Assembly: GCA_008032955.1 (NCBI GenBank) | Contig: CP032046.1 | Coordinates: 806,001 to 870,000 of the forward strand | Reading direction: 5' to 3' | Length of the DNA stretch: 64,000 nt | Source: Helicobacter pylori | GTDB taxonomy: Bacteria; Campylobacterota; Campylobacteria; Campylobacterales; Helicobacteraceae | Shown here: positions 46,609 to 57,565 of the stretch, one piece after another | How positions within the stretch are numbered: position 1 is the stretch's first letter | Layout of the letters: every line of letters starts with the position of its first letter | Translations under genes and position numbers: made by a program | The notes under the pieces: generated by a model | The model's input: only the letters and a program-made list of their open reading frames with translations | The model's database searches: none | Told to the model about the DNA's origin: nothing

Positions 46609-47547
46609 TTAAGCGCGTCTGATCAAATCGTTCATGCTCTCTAGCACACTCTTACCCTTTAAAAGCAAGGCTAGTTCGCTCGCAATGGGCGTATAAATGC
46701 CATATTTTCTAGCGATTTCCACAATGGCGTTGGTCGTTTTCACCCCTTCAGCCACTTCGCCCAATTCTTCTAAAACCACCTCTAAAGGCTTGTTTTGGGC
46801 TAGCCCCAAACCCACACGATAATTCCTGGATAAAATGGAATTAGCGGTTAAAAACAAATCCCCAGCCCCAGAAAGCCCTAAAAAAGTCTCTGTCTTGCCC
46901 CCAAAGAACGCCCCAAAGCGTTGCATTTCCACCAAACCTCTAGACAATAAACTCGCTTTAGCGCTATTGCCTAATTTCAAGCCATCACAAACCCCCCCCG
47001 CAATGGCTATCACATTTTTATACGCACCAGCGATTTCACCCCCTATGATGTCTTGTTGGGCGTAGGCTCTGATAAAAGAGGGGGTTTTATTGGCAAATTC
47101 TAGCGCTAAAGCCTGATTATTGGAATGGATGACTAACGCGCAAGGCAAGCCCTGAATGATTTCAGCCGCAAAACTCGGGCCCGCTAAAAAACACAAAGAA
47201 TTAGGATCGATAAAATCCTTTGCGATCTCGCTCACAAACGCCTTATTTAACACCTCTATCCCTTTAGAGGCGATTAAAACCTTAGCGTTTTTGGGTAAAG
47301 AAGCGTTTTGAAACCATTCTCTCAAGTGCTGCACGCTAATAGCGATGACATAGAGCGCTGCTTTTAAGCCTCTTTGTAAATCCACTTGCTCTATGGGGGC
47401 AGAACCTTTAGAAATCAAGGCGTCATTGAGCTTTTTTAACGGCTCGTTTAGATCCCGCCTTGAAATGATTTTGACTTCATTCTTTTCTCCAAAAGCAAAG
47501 GCTAAAGCCCTCCCCCACGCCCCGCCACCAAATACTGCAATTTCCAT
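46609..47547 (-). CDS. gpsA: Glycerol-3-phosphate dehydrogenase [NAD(P)+]
   Basis: 312 residues starting at ATG 47547 ([16 protein letters not shown]), chosen because the Rossmann glycines begin right there, TTAGGAATTTA precedes it, and the upstream in-frame codons are poorly conserved-looking. The catalytic Lys lies in [21 protein letters not shown] and NYRVG complete the active site. It makes glycerol-3-phosphate for phospholipids. Confidence 0.94.
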   Translation of the reverse strand: MEIAVFGGGAWGRALAFAFGEKNEVKIISRRDLNEPLKKLNDALISKGSAPIEQVDLQRGLKAALYVIAISVQHLREWFQNASLPKNAKVLIASKGIEVLNKAFVSEIAKDFIDPNSLCFLAGPSFAAEIIQGLPCALVIHSNNQALALEFANKTPSFIRAYAQQDIIGGEIAGAYKNVIAIAGGVCDGLKLGNSAKASLLSRGLVEMQRFGAFFGGKTETFLGLSGAGDLFLTANSILSRNYRVGLGLAQNKPLEVVLEELGEVAEGVKTTNAIVEIARKYGIYTPIASELALLLKGKSVLESMNDLIRRA

Positions 47548-47703
47548 TAAATTCCTAATCTCATTGATTGTAAAACTCACCATTTTACAATAATAAGTTT
47601 AAAATAGCCCTTACATTCAAAACGCTGTCTTTGATTAAAAATAGGGTAGTAAAAATCAGAAATCTCTTTCACGCTCTGATCTAAATCACCGCCGTTTTGT
47701 TCT

Positions 47704-47757
47704 CCTCCACTCCCGCAAATCGTTTTGAAGCTCCTCATTGTTTAAGGACTCTTGATA
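47704..47757 (+). repeat. 54-bp direct repeat, copy 1 of the 288-bp tandem unit
   Basis: It is identical to 47992-48045, at a spacing of exactly 288 bases (96 codons). It lies in the dynamin-C gene and codes for YQESLNNEELQNDLREW on the minus strand. The whole unit is repeated about twice from 47686 to 48261 at lower identity. Confidence 0.85.
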
Positions 47758-47991
47758 ATATTCTTCGTTTGTTTCCTTATATTCTTTAAGTATTGACAAA
47801 TTTGCTAAAGAATAGTCTAGTTGGATCAATTCATTATCTTCATCCATCCAATCTCTACATTCTTGGATTTCTTCTTGGCTCAAATCATACCAATCTAAAC
47901 GAAACATGCACCAATCCCTAAAATACAGCACCATTTCTTTGATTTCTTCAAACTCTCGGCGGTTTATTTCTTCCAGTGTGTTTTTTAAATC

Positions 47992-48045
47992 CCTCCACTC
48001 CCGCAAATCGTTTTGAAGCTCCTCATTGTTTAAGGACTCTTGATA
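47992..48045 (+). repeat. 54-bp direct repeat, copy 2 of the 288-bp tandem unit
   Basis: It is identical to 47704-47757. The flanking parts of the unit (for example the EFEEIKxMxLYFRD segment at about 47950 and 48240) are also repeated at the same 288-base spacing with mismatches. Confidence 0.85.
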
Positions 48046-49567
48046 GTCTTCGTTTTCTTTTTCTTTAAATTCCCTAAGCGTTTGCAAATTTTCTAAAGAG
48101 TAGTGCAGTTGAAGAAAATCATTAAAATAATCTGTTCTCTCTTCTTCTCTTTAGATCTCTCCTTCACTCAATTCAAGCCAATCCAAGTAAAACAAAGCAC
48201 GATCCCTAAAATACAGCGCCATTTTTTTGATCTCTTCAAACTCCCGGTAGTTTGCTTCGTCGTTCTCTTCGTCTTCGTTTTGTTCTTTGTATTTTTCCCA
48301 AGTGAAAGCGCTCACACGATCAAAAACCTTATCAATGCTTTCTTTAAACAAGTCAATCACTCCGTTCAATTGCGCTAAATTCTCTCTTTTAGATTCTTCT
48401 TGCTCAGAAAATTCTTTTTTGAGCGAATGAATTTTATTAAAGGTAGCATCTTTGAAATCATCAAAGCCTTTTTGCATCAAATCCAGTTTGACAGAATGCA
48501 AAGTCTTTTGGTAGCGTTTGAATTTGTTAGCGTCTTGATTAATAGCCTTTTCATACATCCGATGCACCTCGTATAAAGATTCTAAAATTTCGTTTTGTTT
48601 CTCGCTCCTTTGATTCAACTTCATTAGAAATTCCTCAAGCGAGTCAAAAACGGGGCTTTTTTCGCTGAACTCTTTAATTTCTTGATACCTTGTAGCGCTA
48701 TAAGCGCAAATCCCTAAAAACTCAATGCCATGATCTTTTAAAGTCTCTTTAATTTTAATAGCGACTTCTTCTAACTGGCTTTTTGCACGCCTATCAGCCC
48801 TACTCAATACGATAAAAACCTGCTTGCCTTCTTTATATAATTCTTGCAAATATTCTAAATCATTTTTGTGAATCTCCCCACTCTTGCAACTAATGAACCA
48901 TAAAATGCGTTTAGCGTGCTTTAGGGATTCTTTAGAGGCTTGTTTGTCCCCATCCGTATAGCCTTGCTTGGCGGAGTTAAAACCAGGCGTGTCTATGAAG
49001 CATAAAAATTCAAAAGGCGCACTAGGAGCGCTCAAAAGCATGAAAGGCATGATTTCTTTCAAATTAAAGCCAAGGGATTCTAAAAACTGATGGTCAAACT
49101 TAAGATGTGGCAATTCCACCATGCCCCCATTTTGAGAAAACCCCATTAAAACTTCTTTTTTACCCTTTAGGCAATAAGTGGGGATAGCTGTGGTGGGATT
49201 CATGTCTTCAGGGAGTTTTAATTTCAAGCCCAACAAGTTGTTTAAAAAAGTGGATTTGCCCGCACTAAACCCTCCCCCCACCGCAACGATGGTTTTTTGG
49301 AACAAACTAGGGTAGCTCGCTACTAATTGCAATTCTTTTTGGATTTCTTGGAGCATCAGTAACGCTATTTCCTTTTCTTTGAGCGAATCCACGCCGCTAG
49401 CGAACTCTAAAAACTCGTTGTCTAAGATTTGCTGGTATTCTTCTAGCCCTTCATTGTTTGTTTTAGCGTTTAAAATACGAGCGATTAGATCGTAGCGTTC
49501 TTTTAACCCCTCTGTATTGTGGTGGTTTTTAGCCGCACTAAATTGGTCATTAAAAAATTAATGCTCA

Positions 49568-51903
49568 TTAGATCTCCTTTAAAGCCTTGATTTGAGCGTC
49601 TAATTGAGCGATGGATTGAACTTTATTTTGCGCTTGATTGTGCAAGTTTTGCATGTCTTTTTGGAGTTTTGAAAGCACCCCATTAGCAAAATCTTGTTCT
49701 CCTAGATCCTCTCTTAAACCTTGGATATAGCCTTTCACATCTTTTTTAGCCTCAGCTTCAAAATTCCTCACATAATTCCCCACGCTTTGTATGAAAGCAT
49801 TAGCTTCATCGCCTTTTAAAAAGCCCGTTTTCCCCCTTATCTCGCCAGGAAGCTTATCGGCATAATCAAACTCTTTAAATTCAATGGAATCTAAAACAGT
49901 ATCCACGCTTTTTTTGAAAGCCATCTCATCAATCAAATCATCAGAGATGATTTCGCGCAATTGAGAAAAGACTTCAGCGTAGAGTTCTTTTTTGAAAACG
50001 ACTTTAAAAGAATCAGCGCTTCTGTTTAAGGCTTCTTCACAGCTTTCATGCATCTCTTTCAAATAATCAAGCACCGCTCCGGCTTTAATCACTGCTCTTG
50101 TGCGTTCTACTTAATCATAGCCCGCATCATCATCAGTCCAAAACAAAAAATTCCTTTTAAAGCTCCCCCAAGCACCGCCTTGCTTCACTCTTTCAGTGTA
50201 ACGCTCTACTCCCTCTTCTTCTTCAGCGCCCACTTTGGCCGTTTGGATAGCTTTCTTCAACGTTTCTTCCAAGCCACCTCTAATATTGTTGAGGAAATGC
50301 AAGATAAATTCTTCATACGCTTCCCTAAACTTCATTTCAATGTTACCAGAGAGGTTTTGATAAGCCCTTATTTGCTCTTTGATAGCGCTAATGTCAGCGT
50401 TTTTAACCCTCTTTTTTTCTTCTTCTAAATCTTGCAACAACTGCGTTATCAATTTATGGAGGTTGTTTGCTTGGCTCTCTGCGTAATTTTGCAATTTTTG
50501 AGACATGATTTTTTCTTTCTCTTGGGCAGCTTTTTTAAACGCTCTTCAATCGCGCCCATGTTGCTTAAAAAGAGTAAGCTTTCTTTAGACTTATCATCGC
50601 TATCAAAAGCGTCAGGGTAAGAATCTCTTAAATTCCGTAAGGCATTGTGATACTCTTGTGTTTTTTGGTTTCTTTCCCAAGAAGCTTGGTTGTTGAAATC
50701 TTTATGCATGCTAAAGCAAACCCCTGAAGCCAAAATAACGCCATTTTTGATTGCTTTTTCAAAAACCTCTCGTTGGTTGGGGTAGTTTTGAATCAACGCT
50801 TCCATGATATTATTTAATTGAGATGAAAGGGTTTTTTGCGCGTTTTCAAAGGCTGTAGGGAGGTGTTGGTTGGATTTTTCCACTTCACTCATAGAAAGAA
50901 CAGCGCTGTCGGCTTGGCTTGCCACGAAATAAATTTCTTGAAGGCCTTCTTTATGAGAAACCCTATCAAACAAACTCATATCGCTATCCGTTAAAAACTG
51001 ACCAGAAGGGCTTACAATAAACACCACATCGCAATCTTTTAATAAGGCTTTGGTGCGCTCTTCTCTAGAAGCGATCGGATCATTCACTCCCGGGGTGTCA
51101 ATCACTTCCAAATCTTTAAGGTTGGGGTTATTCAAAGAAATTTGCACCGCTTTAGTGTAGGGCATATACTTCCCGTTCGCGCCCACGAATTGGAGCAACT
51201 TTTGATTCAGCTCTTGTAGGCTGTTGGCTTGAATGCGCGAATCCAAGTTTTTCGTATTGAGCGATCCGCTTTTTTTCATTTTTTCGCATTGATCGTAGGA
51301 TGAAACGAGTTTTTCGTCCCCTTTTAATTTATCTTTAGCGATCCTTTCAGCCCTTTTCACTATTTCTTCATCGCTTAAAATATTCTCTTTGGGTGCTGCT
51401 TCAGTGTTTTTGTTTCTGCCAAGCACTTTGTTGCCAACATTCCTAACTCTCTCTTTAGTCCTATTTGCCAAACTCTGTTTTTCTTTTTGCTTTTTGACTT
51501 CTTCTTCAACAATCCTGTTAAACTCCCTTACATACCTTTCATGTTCGTTTTCAAGCTCTAAAATATCCTTTGGGCTATAAAACTCCACTTCAGCGCTCAG
51601 ATTTTGAGCGTATTTTAAAATGGTAAGGCTAGCGGTCATGGGCGTTGCCGCTTTGGGTAAAACCTCTACACCCTCAAAAATCAAAGCGTTTAAGAGCGAG
51701 CTTTTGCCCGCTTTCACGCGCCCGATGATACCGACTTTAAGATCCCTATCTTCAGCCTGCATTTCTTTTAGCGTTTTCTCTAACTCTTCGGTTTTGATCA
51801 CAGCGTTTTCGCTCATAAAAGGCCTCGCTTTTTCTTGTAAGCCTTGTTCTTTTAGCGTTTTTTCAATTAAAGCGCTTTTTTTGATGAGTTCTTGCGCGTT
51901 CAT
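49568..51903 (-). pseudogene. Dynamin-like GTPase B; one frameshift, one in-frame stop
   Basis: Bacterial dynamin family, about 778 codons. The P-loop is GRVKAGKSSLLNAL (about residues 61-74), G3 is IDTPGVND and ASQAD stands at the G4 position. A long coiled-coil assembly domain follows. The six-T run at 50531-50536 needs one base to join LKKAAQEKEKIMSQKLQNY. TAA at 50111-50113 stops the frame, but the same frame continues (VERTRAVIKAGAV) to 49568. Relatives in Campylobacter (Cj0411/Cj0412) and LeoABC of E. coli act on membranes or vesicle release. The 3' part could only be made by reinitiation. Confidence 0.72.
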
Positions 51904-51905
51904 TA

Positions 51906-53552
51906 TTAATCCTTTAAATATTGTTGTTCTAAATCGCTTAAAGCGTTGATCTTGTTTTCTAAGATTTGTTTTTGATTTTCTAAATCGTTTAAGTGTTTTT
52001 CTTTTTCCTTTTGAGCGAGCGCAATTTCTTGTTTTTTATGCGTGATTTCTAATTCGCACCGATCTTTTAAACCTTTTAGGGAATTTTCCAAGCATTCATT
52101 AAACAAGCCCGGTAAAACTTTTTTAAGCTTGTATTGAACCTCTGGTATCACTTTGACTTCAATCAGATTTTCTAACTTCGCCCGCTCTTTTTCTTCATTT
52201 CTAAAGAATGAAGCGATGATATTAGGCAGTAATGTCAATAAATCTTTTAAAAGAGGTTTTAACCCTTGTAAGATCAGCGCGAAAGGTCTTGTAACCGGGT
52301 TCTTGGCTAAAATCACGCTTAAAGCGTTGATCCCTAATTCAAGGCCATGCTCTGAATTCACAGACAAATCGCTAGAAAGCCGCGTGTTGTTCAGGCTTTC
52401 AAATTCCACGCAAAAATCTTTTGAAAAAGAAAGGTTGATCTTTTCAATCTCTAATTTAGCGTTTTTGATCAAGCTTTGTTGCATGATGCTTTCTATTTCG
52501 CTATTGAACTCGTTAGGCTTGTTGATTAAAGAGGCTAAATAGGATTTTTGCTCCCTGACCTCTTCTATGACTTTTTTAACCATAGAATTTACAGCCACGC
52601 TAGAATACTCTTCTTCTAAATTAGCCCTTAATTTTTCATAGGTTTTTTCAATGTCTTTAACGCTCAAATCCAAAGCTTATATTTCTTCTAACGCCTTTTC
52701 TTTAGAATAATCAAAGCTTTCAATCACGCTTTTTAGGCTGTTTTGTAACTAGGAATTTAAAAACTTCAATCGTTTCAAATACAAAGCGCTAAAAAGCTTT
52801 TCAGCGTCTATTGTATCCGCTACCTCTAAAAGAGCGTTATTGTCTTTATTAGAATAAATAAGATGCGTTGTCAAATCAAGGTGATCTTGGATTTGCTCTT
52901 GAATGTAGTGAGAAATTTCTCCCACTTGCGAAGGCGTTCTTAAATTCGTTTTACCCAAAATAAAGCTAAGGCCTTTGTCAAACTCTAAAAGGGTTTTTAA
53001 TTCCCTAACCATGCGTTTAGTGAGACTGCCCTCTTCTACGCTTGTGAGAATGACAAAATGCACGCCTCTTTCTAAATATTCCAAAATGGCATGGGTGTGG
53101 CTTGAAATGGGGCTATCAAAGCCTGGCATATCCACAAACACTAAAGGAGCACTGTTTTTCAAAGCTTCATTATTCAAATAAACCTTAAGGTAGGAATACT
53201 TCGCCGCATTGTCTTTAATCGCTTCAAAACTTTGCTCATTCAGTTCAAAACTCTCTGTTTTTTCATCATTGTTTGAAAAAGCCTCTATGCGTTCATTAGC
53301 GCTATAGTGCAACTCAGTGGCTAAAGAAGTCTCTGGCGTGATACCGGTAGGCAAAACGCTGCTGCCTAAAAAGCGGTTTAATAGTGTGCTTTTCCCTGCG
53401 CTAAAATTCCCCACAACGGGTATCACAAGCTGTTGTTTTTGAATGCTTGCTAAAAGAGTAGAGCATTCTGTTTTATCGATCTTTACTTCTTTTAAAACTT
53501 CTAAAACCTGTTCTAAAAACTCCATAAAATTCGTCTGTGCGTATAAAATCAT
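51906..53552 (-). pseudogene. Dynamin-like GTPase A; two in-frame stops
   Basis: The first of three tandem dynamin-like genes. ATG 53552 follows AAAGGATTGGTA. The GTPase part has P-loop VGNFSAGKSTLLNRF (about residues 48-62), switch-like TGITPETS and G3 VDMPGFDS. TAG at 52749-52751 and TAA at 52677-52679 interrupt the gene just after the GTPase domain, but the frame stays open around them: LQNSLKSVIESFDYSKEK between and ALDLSVKDIEKTYEKL after. There is a hydrophobic segment in the C-terminal part (LILQGLKPLLKDLLTLLP), which may be a membrane paddle. A full protein would have about 547 residues. Confidence 0.7.
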
Positions 53553-53671
53553 TACCAATCCTTTAAAATTAAAAATTAAAATCTAAATCAGACGCAAAAA
53601 TCCCTAAAAAAACAGATAGGGTTTATATGGGTATGGGTTTATATGGGGGTGAAAAGATAAAACGGCTGACT

Positions 53672-53687
53672 AGAGAGAGAGAGAGAG
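53672..53687 (+). repeat. (AG)8 dinucleotide repeat upstream of dynamin A
   Basis: Sixteen bases of perfect AG (CT on the minus strand), 120 bases upstream of the dynamin-A start in the 298-base gap to vapD. Read on the minus strand it lies in a 13-codon frame from 53711 that ends in the repeat. H. pylori varies such tracts by slippage. Two imperfect copies of GGTTTATATGGG lie next to it at about 53620-53650. Confidence 0.75.
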
Positions 53688-53856
53688 CGGATTTTTAAGA
53701 ATAATCATCATTACAAACTCCTAGCACCATTTAATGGTGTGTATTATACTTGATTTTTACGGGTTAGAGTTAATACGACAAAATGAATGATTTTTGATTG
53801 CGTCAAATAGCGTGAGATCCTCTTGTCTTGTTTGTCAAAACTCGCAAGAGCTATGC

Positions 53857-54144
53857 TTATAAAACGATTTTAATAGCCGGCATCAAATCGTTGTTTTCTT
53901 CTATTTTTAACATTCTGACATCTTTAACACAAACCGCAAAACATGGTATTTGTTTGGCTAAAATTTGCACCGTAGCGACACAAGTAACAGCGTTGATAGT
54001 CTCATCACCAAAATACACGCTACCTTGTTGCCATTTAAAGCCGTATTGTTCCATGAATTTACGAATATCAGAATAAACTTTTGACAGATCCATCCCGTTT
54101 TCATTCAAGCAATTCGTGTCAAGATCAAAAGTTACAGCATACAT
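53857..54144 (-). CDS. vapD: Virulence-associated protein D (VapD)
   Basis: 95 residues. MYAVTFDLDTNCL and the QYGFKWQQGSVYFGD segment are typical of VapD, a Cas2-like RNase fold with a conserved Asp near the N-terminus. VapD proteins cleave mRNA and in some species act as the toxin of a toxin-antitoxin pair. No antitoxin gene is evident next to it. It matches reference locus HP0967. It has its own upstream AT-rich region. Confidence 0.9.
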   Translation of the reverse strand: MYAVTFDLDTNCLNENGMDLSKVYSDIRKFMEQYGFKWQQGSVYFGDETINAVTCVATVQILAKQIPCFAVCVKDVRMLKIEENNDLMPAIKIVL

Positions 54145-54210
54145 CTTAGCTCCTTTATTGGTGTTATAGCATGTTTTTACTTATAATTTCGTTTGGTTAA
54201 TGCATGCATT

Positions 54211-54491
54211 TTACAACCCATGCGTTTGAGAATAAAACAATTTCATGTCTTTAGAAGCGAACTGATTTTTTAAATCTTTTGCTAGAGGTAAAGCGACTTC
54301 CTCGCTTAAAAAAAGCTTGAATTTAGCGTAGTCTTTACGCCCGCTCACCTGCTCTTTTTGGCTTAAAAGCAGCGAAGAAGCGGCGTATTTATAGCATTCC
54401 ACATAAAAAAATCATCAAAGCCTTTTTCAAACAAATAATCTATTAAAGCGTCTTTCAAACAAATATCAATATAAATTTCTAAAGCTAGCAT
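54211..54491 (-). CDS. Small hypothetical protein (HP0968-like), frameshifted
   Basis: ATG at 54491 gives MLALEIYIDICLKDALIDYL, then breaks at seven A in 54405-54411. One more base restores FDDFFYVECYKYAASS and 93 residues. The protein is small, acidic-basic mixed, without membrane segments or a recognisable motif. Placement between vapD and cznA is conserved in reference strains. Its function is unknown. The homopolymer break is in line with the others. Confidence 0.65.
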
Positions 54492-54506
54492 GCGAAATCC
54501 TTTAAC

Positions 54507-57500
54507 TCAAACGATTTTAATCTTTTTAGCGATGAGCATGAACATGGGCGGTAATAAGAGTAAGGTTAAAGCGCTTGAGGTAACCAAGCCTCCAAGCACC
54601 ACGATCGCTAAAGGTTTTTGGACTTCTGATCCCACGCTATGAGAAAATAATAAAGGTATTAAACCCAAACCGGCAATGCAAGCGGTCATTAAAACCGGCC
54701 TCAAACGCCTTTTAGCGCCCAATAAAACGCATTCTTCTACGCTTTTTCCTTGCAAGAGAAGCTCTTTAAAATAGCCTATCATCACCACGCCGTTTAAAAC
54801 CGCAATCCCAAAAAGAGCGATAAAGCCCACGCTCGCTGGTACTGAAATATACTCCCCCACCGCAAACAACGCAATAAGCCCTCCGGTAACCGCGAAAGGG
54901 ATATTCAAAAGAATGAGCAAGGCTAAAGGAATGCTTTTAAAAGTAAAGAAAAGAATGAAAAAAATCGCTAAGATGCTTAAAGGGATAACGGTAGAAAGCC
55001 TTTTATTGGCCCGTTGCTGGTTTTCAAACTGCCCCCCATAAGTGATATAGTAGCTAGGGGGGAGCTTGATGTTTTGAGCGATGACTTTTTTAGCCTCTTC
55101 TACGAAAGAATTTAAATCGCGCCCCACCACATTGCTGCGAACCACGCTCATGCGCCTTGAATTTTCGCGCACGATAGAAACAGGGCCATCCACTTCTTCA
55201 ATTTTGGCGATAGAAGTGATAGGCACTAAAACGCCATATTTTGAAGTCAAGGCCAAACTTTTAATCTTTGTGATAGAGCTTGCAAAATCGCTCTCTTGGC
55301 GGATCATCACTGGCGTGCGTGAAATCCCTGTAGGGATCACATCCACGATCAAACCCTCTAAAGCGGATTTTAAAAACTTGGAAAATTCATCGCTAGTGAT
55401 CCCCACATCCGCCATCGATTCTTTATTGGGCGTTACATACAAGTAATTCACGCCCTCATTGAGCGTGGTTAAAACCTCACTAGATCCTTTAATCCCTTTT
55501 AAGACTTGCGCGATTTGAAAGCTCAACTCGTTTAAGGCGCTAATATCATCTCCAAAAATCTTAACCGCTAAATCCCCCTAACCCCTGTAAGCATTTCAGA
55601 AATCCGCATTTCAATGGGTTGGGTGAAAGAAAAGTTAATCCCCTTAAAGTCTTTTAAAGAATCCATGATTTTTTCTAATAATTCATCTTTGGTTTTTACG
55701 CTCCATTCTTTTTTAGGGATAAAAGAAATAAAAGTATCGGTTTGATTCAAGCCCCCTAAATCCAACCCCAATTCATCGCTCCCTGTGCGCGCGACAATGC
55801 TTTTAACTTCCTTGACATGCTTTTTAATCGTGCTCTCAATGTTTAACATGAGATCCCTAGATTGATCTAAAGAAATAGAGGGGGTGGTTTCCACGCTCAA
55901 AACCACATCGCCCTCATCTAAAGCGGGCATGAAATTCTTTCCCACAAAAGGGAATAAAGAAAGGCTTGCGATCAAAAAAACAAACGCTCCTAAAATCACT
56001 TTTTTAGGGTTGTGTACAAAAAATTCCAATAAAGGGGCGTAGATTCTGTTTAAAAATCTCGTTAAAAAGGTTTCGCTATGGGGCGTGGCTTTTAAAACAA
56101 GAGAGCTCACTACAGGAATGATCGTGATAGATAGAACTAAAGTGCCTAAAAGCGCATACACAATGCTTTGCGCTAAAGGCCTAAACATCTTACCCTCTAA
56201 ACCCTGTAAGGTCAAAATCGGCACAAAAAACACAATGATGATCACCACCCCGCTCACCACTGAAACAGCGATTTCTTTGCATGAGCGATAAATCGCATGG
56301 AGTTTAGTGGTTTTAGTGTTAGCGCTCAATTTTTCAAAAGCGTTTTCCACCACCACCACGGCTGAGTCAATGAGCATGCCTATAGCGATAACCAACCCCC
56401 CTAAACTCATCAAGTTTAAAGTCAGATCGCTAAGTTTGATAAAAATAAACGCCACAGACAAGCTTAAAGGTAAAATCACCCCCACAGCCACGCTCGCCCT
56501 CAAATTCCCTAAAAATAAAAAGAGCGTGATGATGATTAAAACAACGGCTTCAATGAGGGTTTTAGAAACGGTGGCAATGGCTTTTTGCGTGAATTCTGAG
56601 CGATCATAAAAAACATTAATGGAAACGCCGCTCGGTAAAAAGGGTTTTAATTCCTCTAACTTTTGATACACTTGAGTGATGATTTCTTTGGTGTTAGCGT
56701 CTTTTAAAGAAAGCACCAAGCCCTCTGTGGTCTCGCCCACGCCATCTTTAGTAACAAACCCCAAGCGGGTGCGAGACTGGCTGATGACTTTTGCAAAATC
56801 CTTAATGTGCAAATGCCCCAAATTCGTGGAAACGGTGATTTTGCCAATGTCTTCCAAACTCAAAGAAGCGGTTTGGATTTTGACTAAAAAAGTCTCGCCA
56901 TCCCTATCCACGCGCCCCGCTCCGCTGTTTCTTAAATTCACTCTTAAGGCTTCTTCCAAATCAGAAATGCTTATCCCAAGCCTCGCCATGTCGTTAAAAT
57001 CCGGCACCACCACAAACGCTCTGCTAAAGCCTCCAATAGAATTGACATCCGCCACGCCGCTAATCATTCTTAATTGCGGGCGGATCACAAAATCTAAAAG
57101 CTGTCGTTTTTCTATTTCAGTGATATTGCCATCAATGGTGAACATAAAAATATCCGATAAGGGCGTAACAATGGGCGCCATGCCCCCCTCAACCCCAACG
57201 GGTAAATCTTTCATCACGCTGCTCAAGCGTTCATTAACAATGTTTCTCGCTAAATAAATATCCACGCTGTCATCAAAATCTATCGTGATGTCTGAAATAG
57301 AATATTTTGAAATACTTCTTAAAGATTTTTGCCCTTTTAGCCCTAAAAGCTCCAATTCTAAAGGGCGCACGATGTTGTTTTCCATTTCTTCAGGGCTAGA
57401 GCCGGGGAGTTTTAAAATGATTTTAACTTGAGTGGGCGAAATATCTGGGAAAGCGTCTACTGGCGTGTTGATAAAACTATAAGTCCCAAAAAACAAAACA

Positions 57501-57565
57501 AGAATCGCGCCAACAATCACGATTATTCGCTGGCGTAAGGAAAATTCAATAATGGAAGCGAGCAT
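54507..57565 (-). CDS. cznA: Heavy-metal RND efflux pump CznA, frameshifted
   Basis: An inner membrane RND pump of the HME family, about 1019 residues after repair, which exports Cd, Zn and Ni. RND motifs seen include FINTPVDAFPDISPTQVKI at the N-terminus, GMLIDSAVVVVENAFE in helix 4, with its proton-relay Asp, and the C-terminal AVLNGVVMIGYFKELL repeat. The frame breaks at five C in 55574-55578. Six restores TGVRGDLAVKIFGDD. It overlaps cznB by one base. The operon order from the 5' end is cznC, cznB, cznA. Confidence 0.93.

Larger units (their letters stand above)
47686..49568 (-). pseudogene. Dynamin-like GTPase C with tandem C-terminal repeat; one frameshift, one stop
   Basis: The start at ATG 49568 overlaps the stop of the upstream GTPase (TAATG). 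The first about 60 codons join the rest if the six-A run at 49552-49557 is given one more base. The P-loop GGGFSAGKSTFLN, the G3 DTPGF and the SRAD motif are those of bacterial dynamins. The frame then meets TAA at 48151-48153. Aligned with the next repeat, this is at a Gln codon. It continues in frame to 47686 (about 627 codons). The C-terminal 192 residues are two copies of a 96-residue helical module. As written the protein stops after the first part of that module. Confidence 0.7.

Noticed and set aside
45021-52212. Other AAAGAATG octamers (about 45022, 45177 and 52203)
   Set aside because: They lie inside core or dynamin coding sequence without any change of gene content. A few are expected by chance in 64 kb.
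48151-52751. Programmed stop-codon readthrough or recoding in the dynamin genes
   Set aside because: The stops are TAG and TAA in different contexts, and no common downstream structure or slippery sequence is visible. Decay is the simpler explanation.
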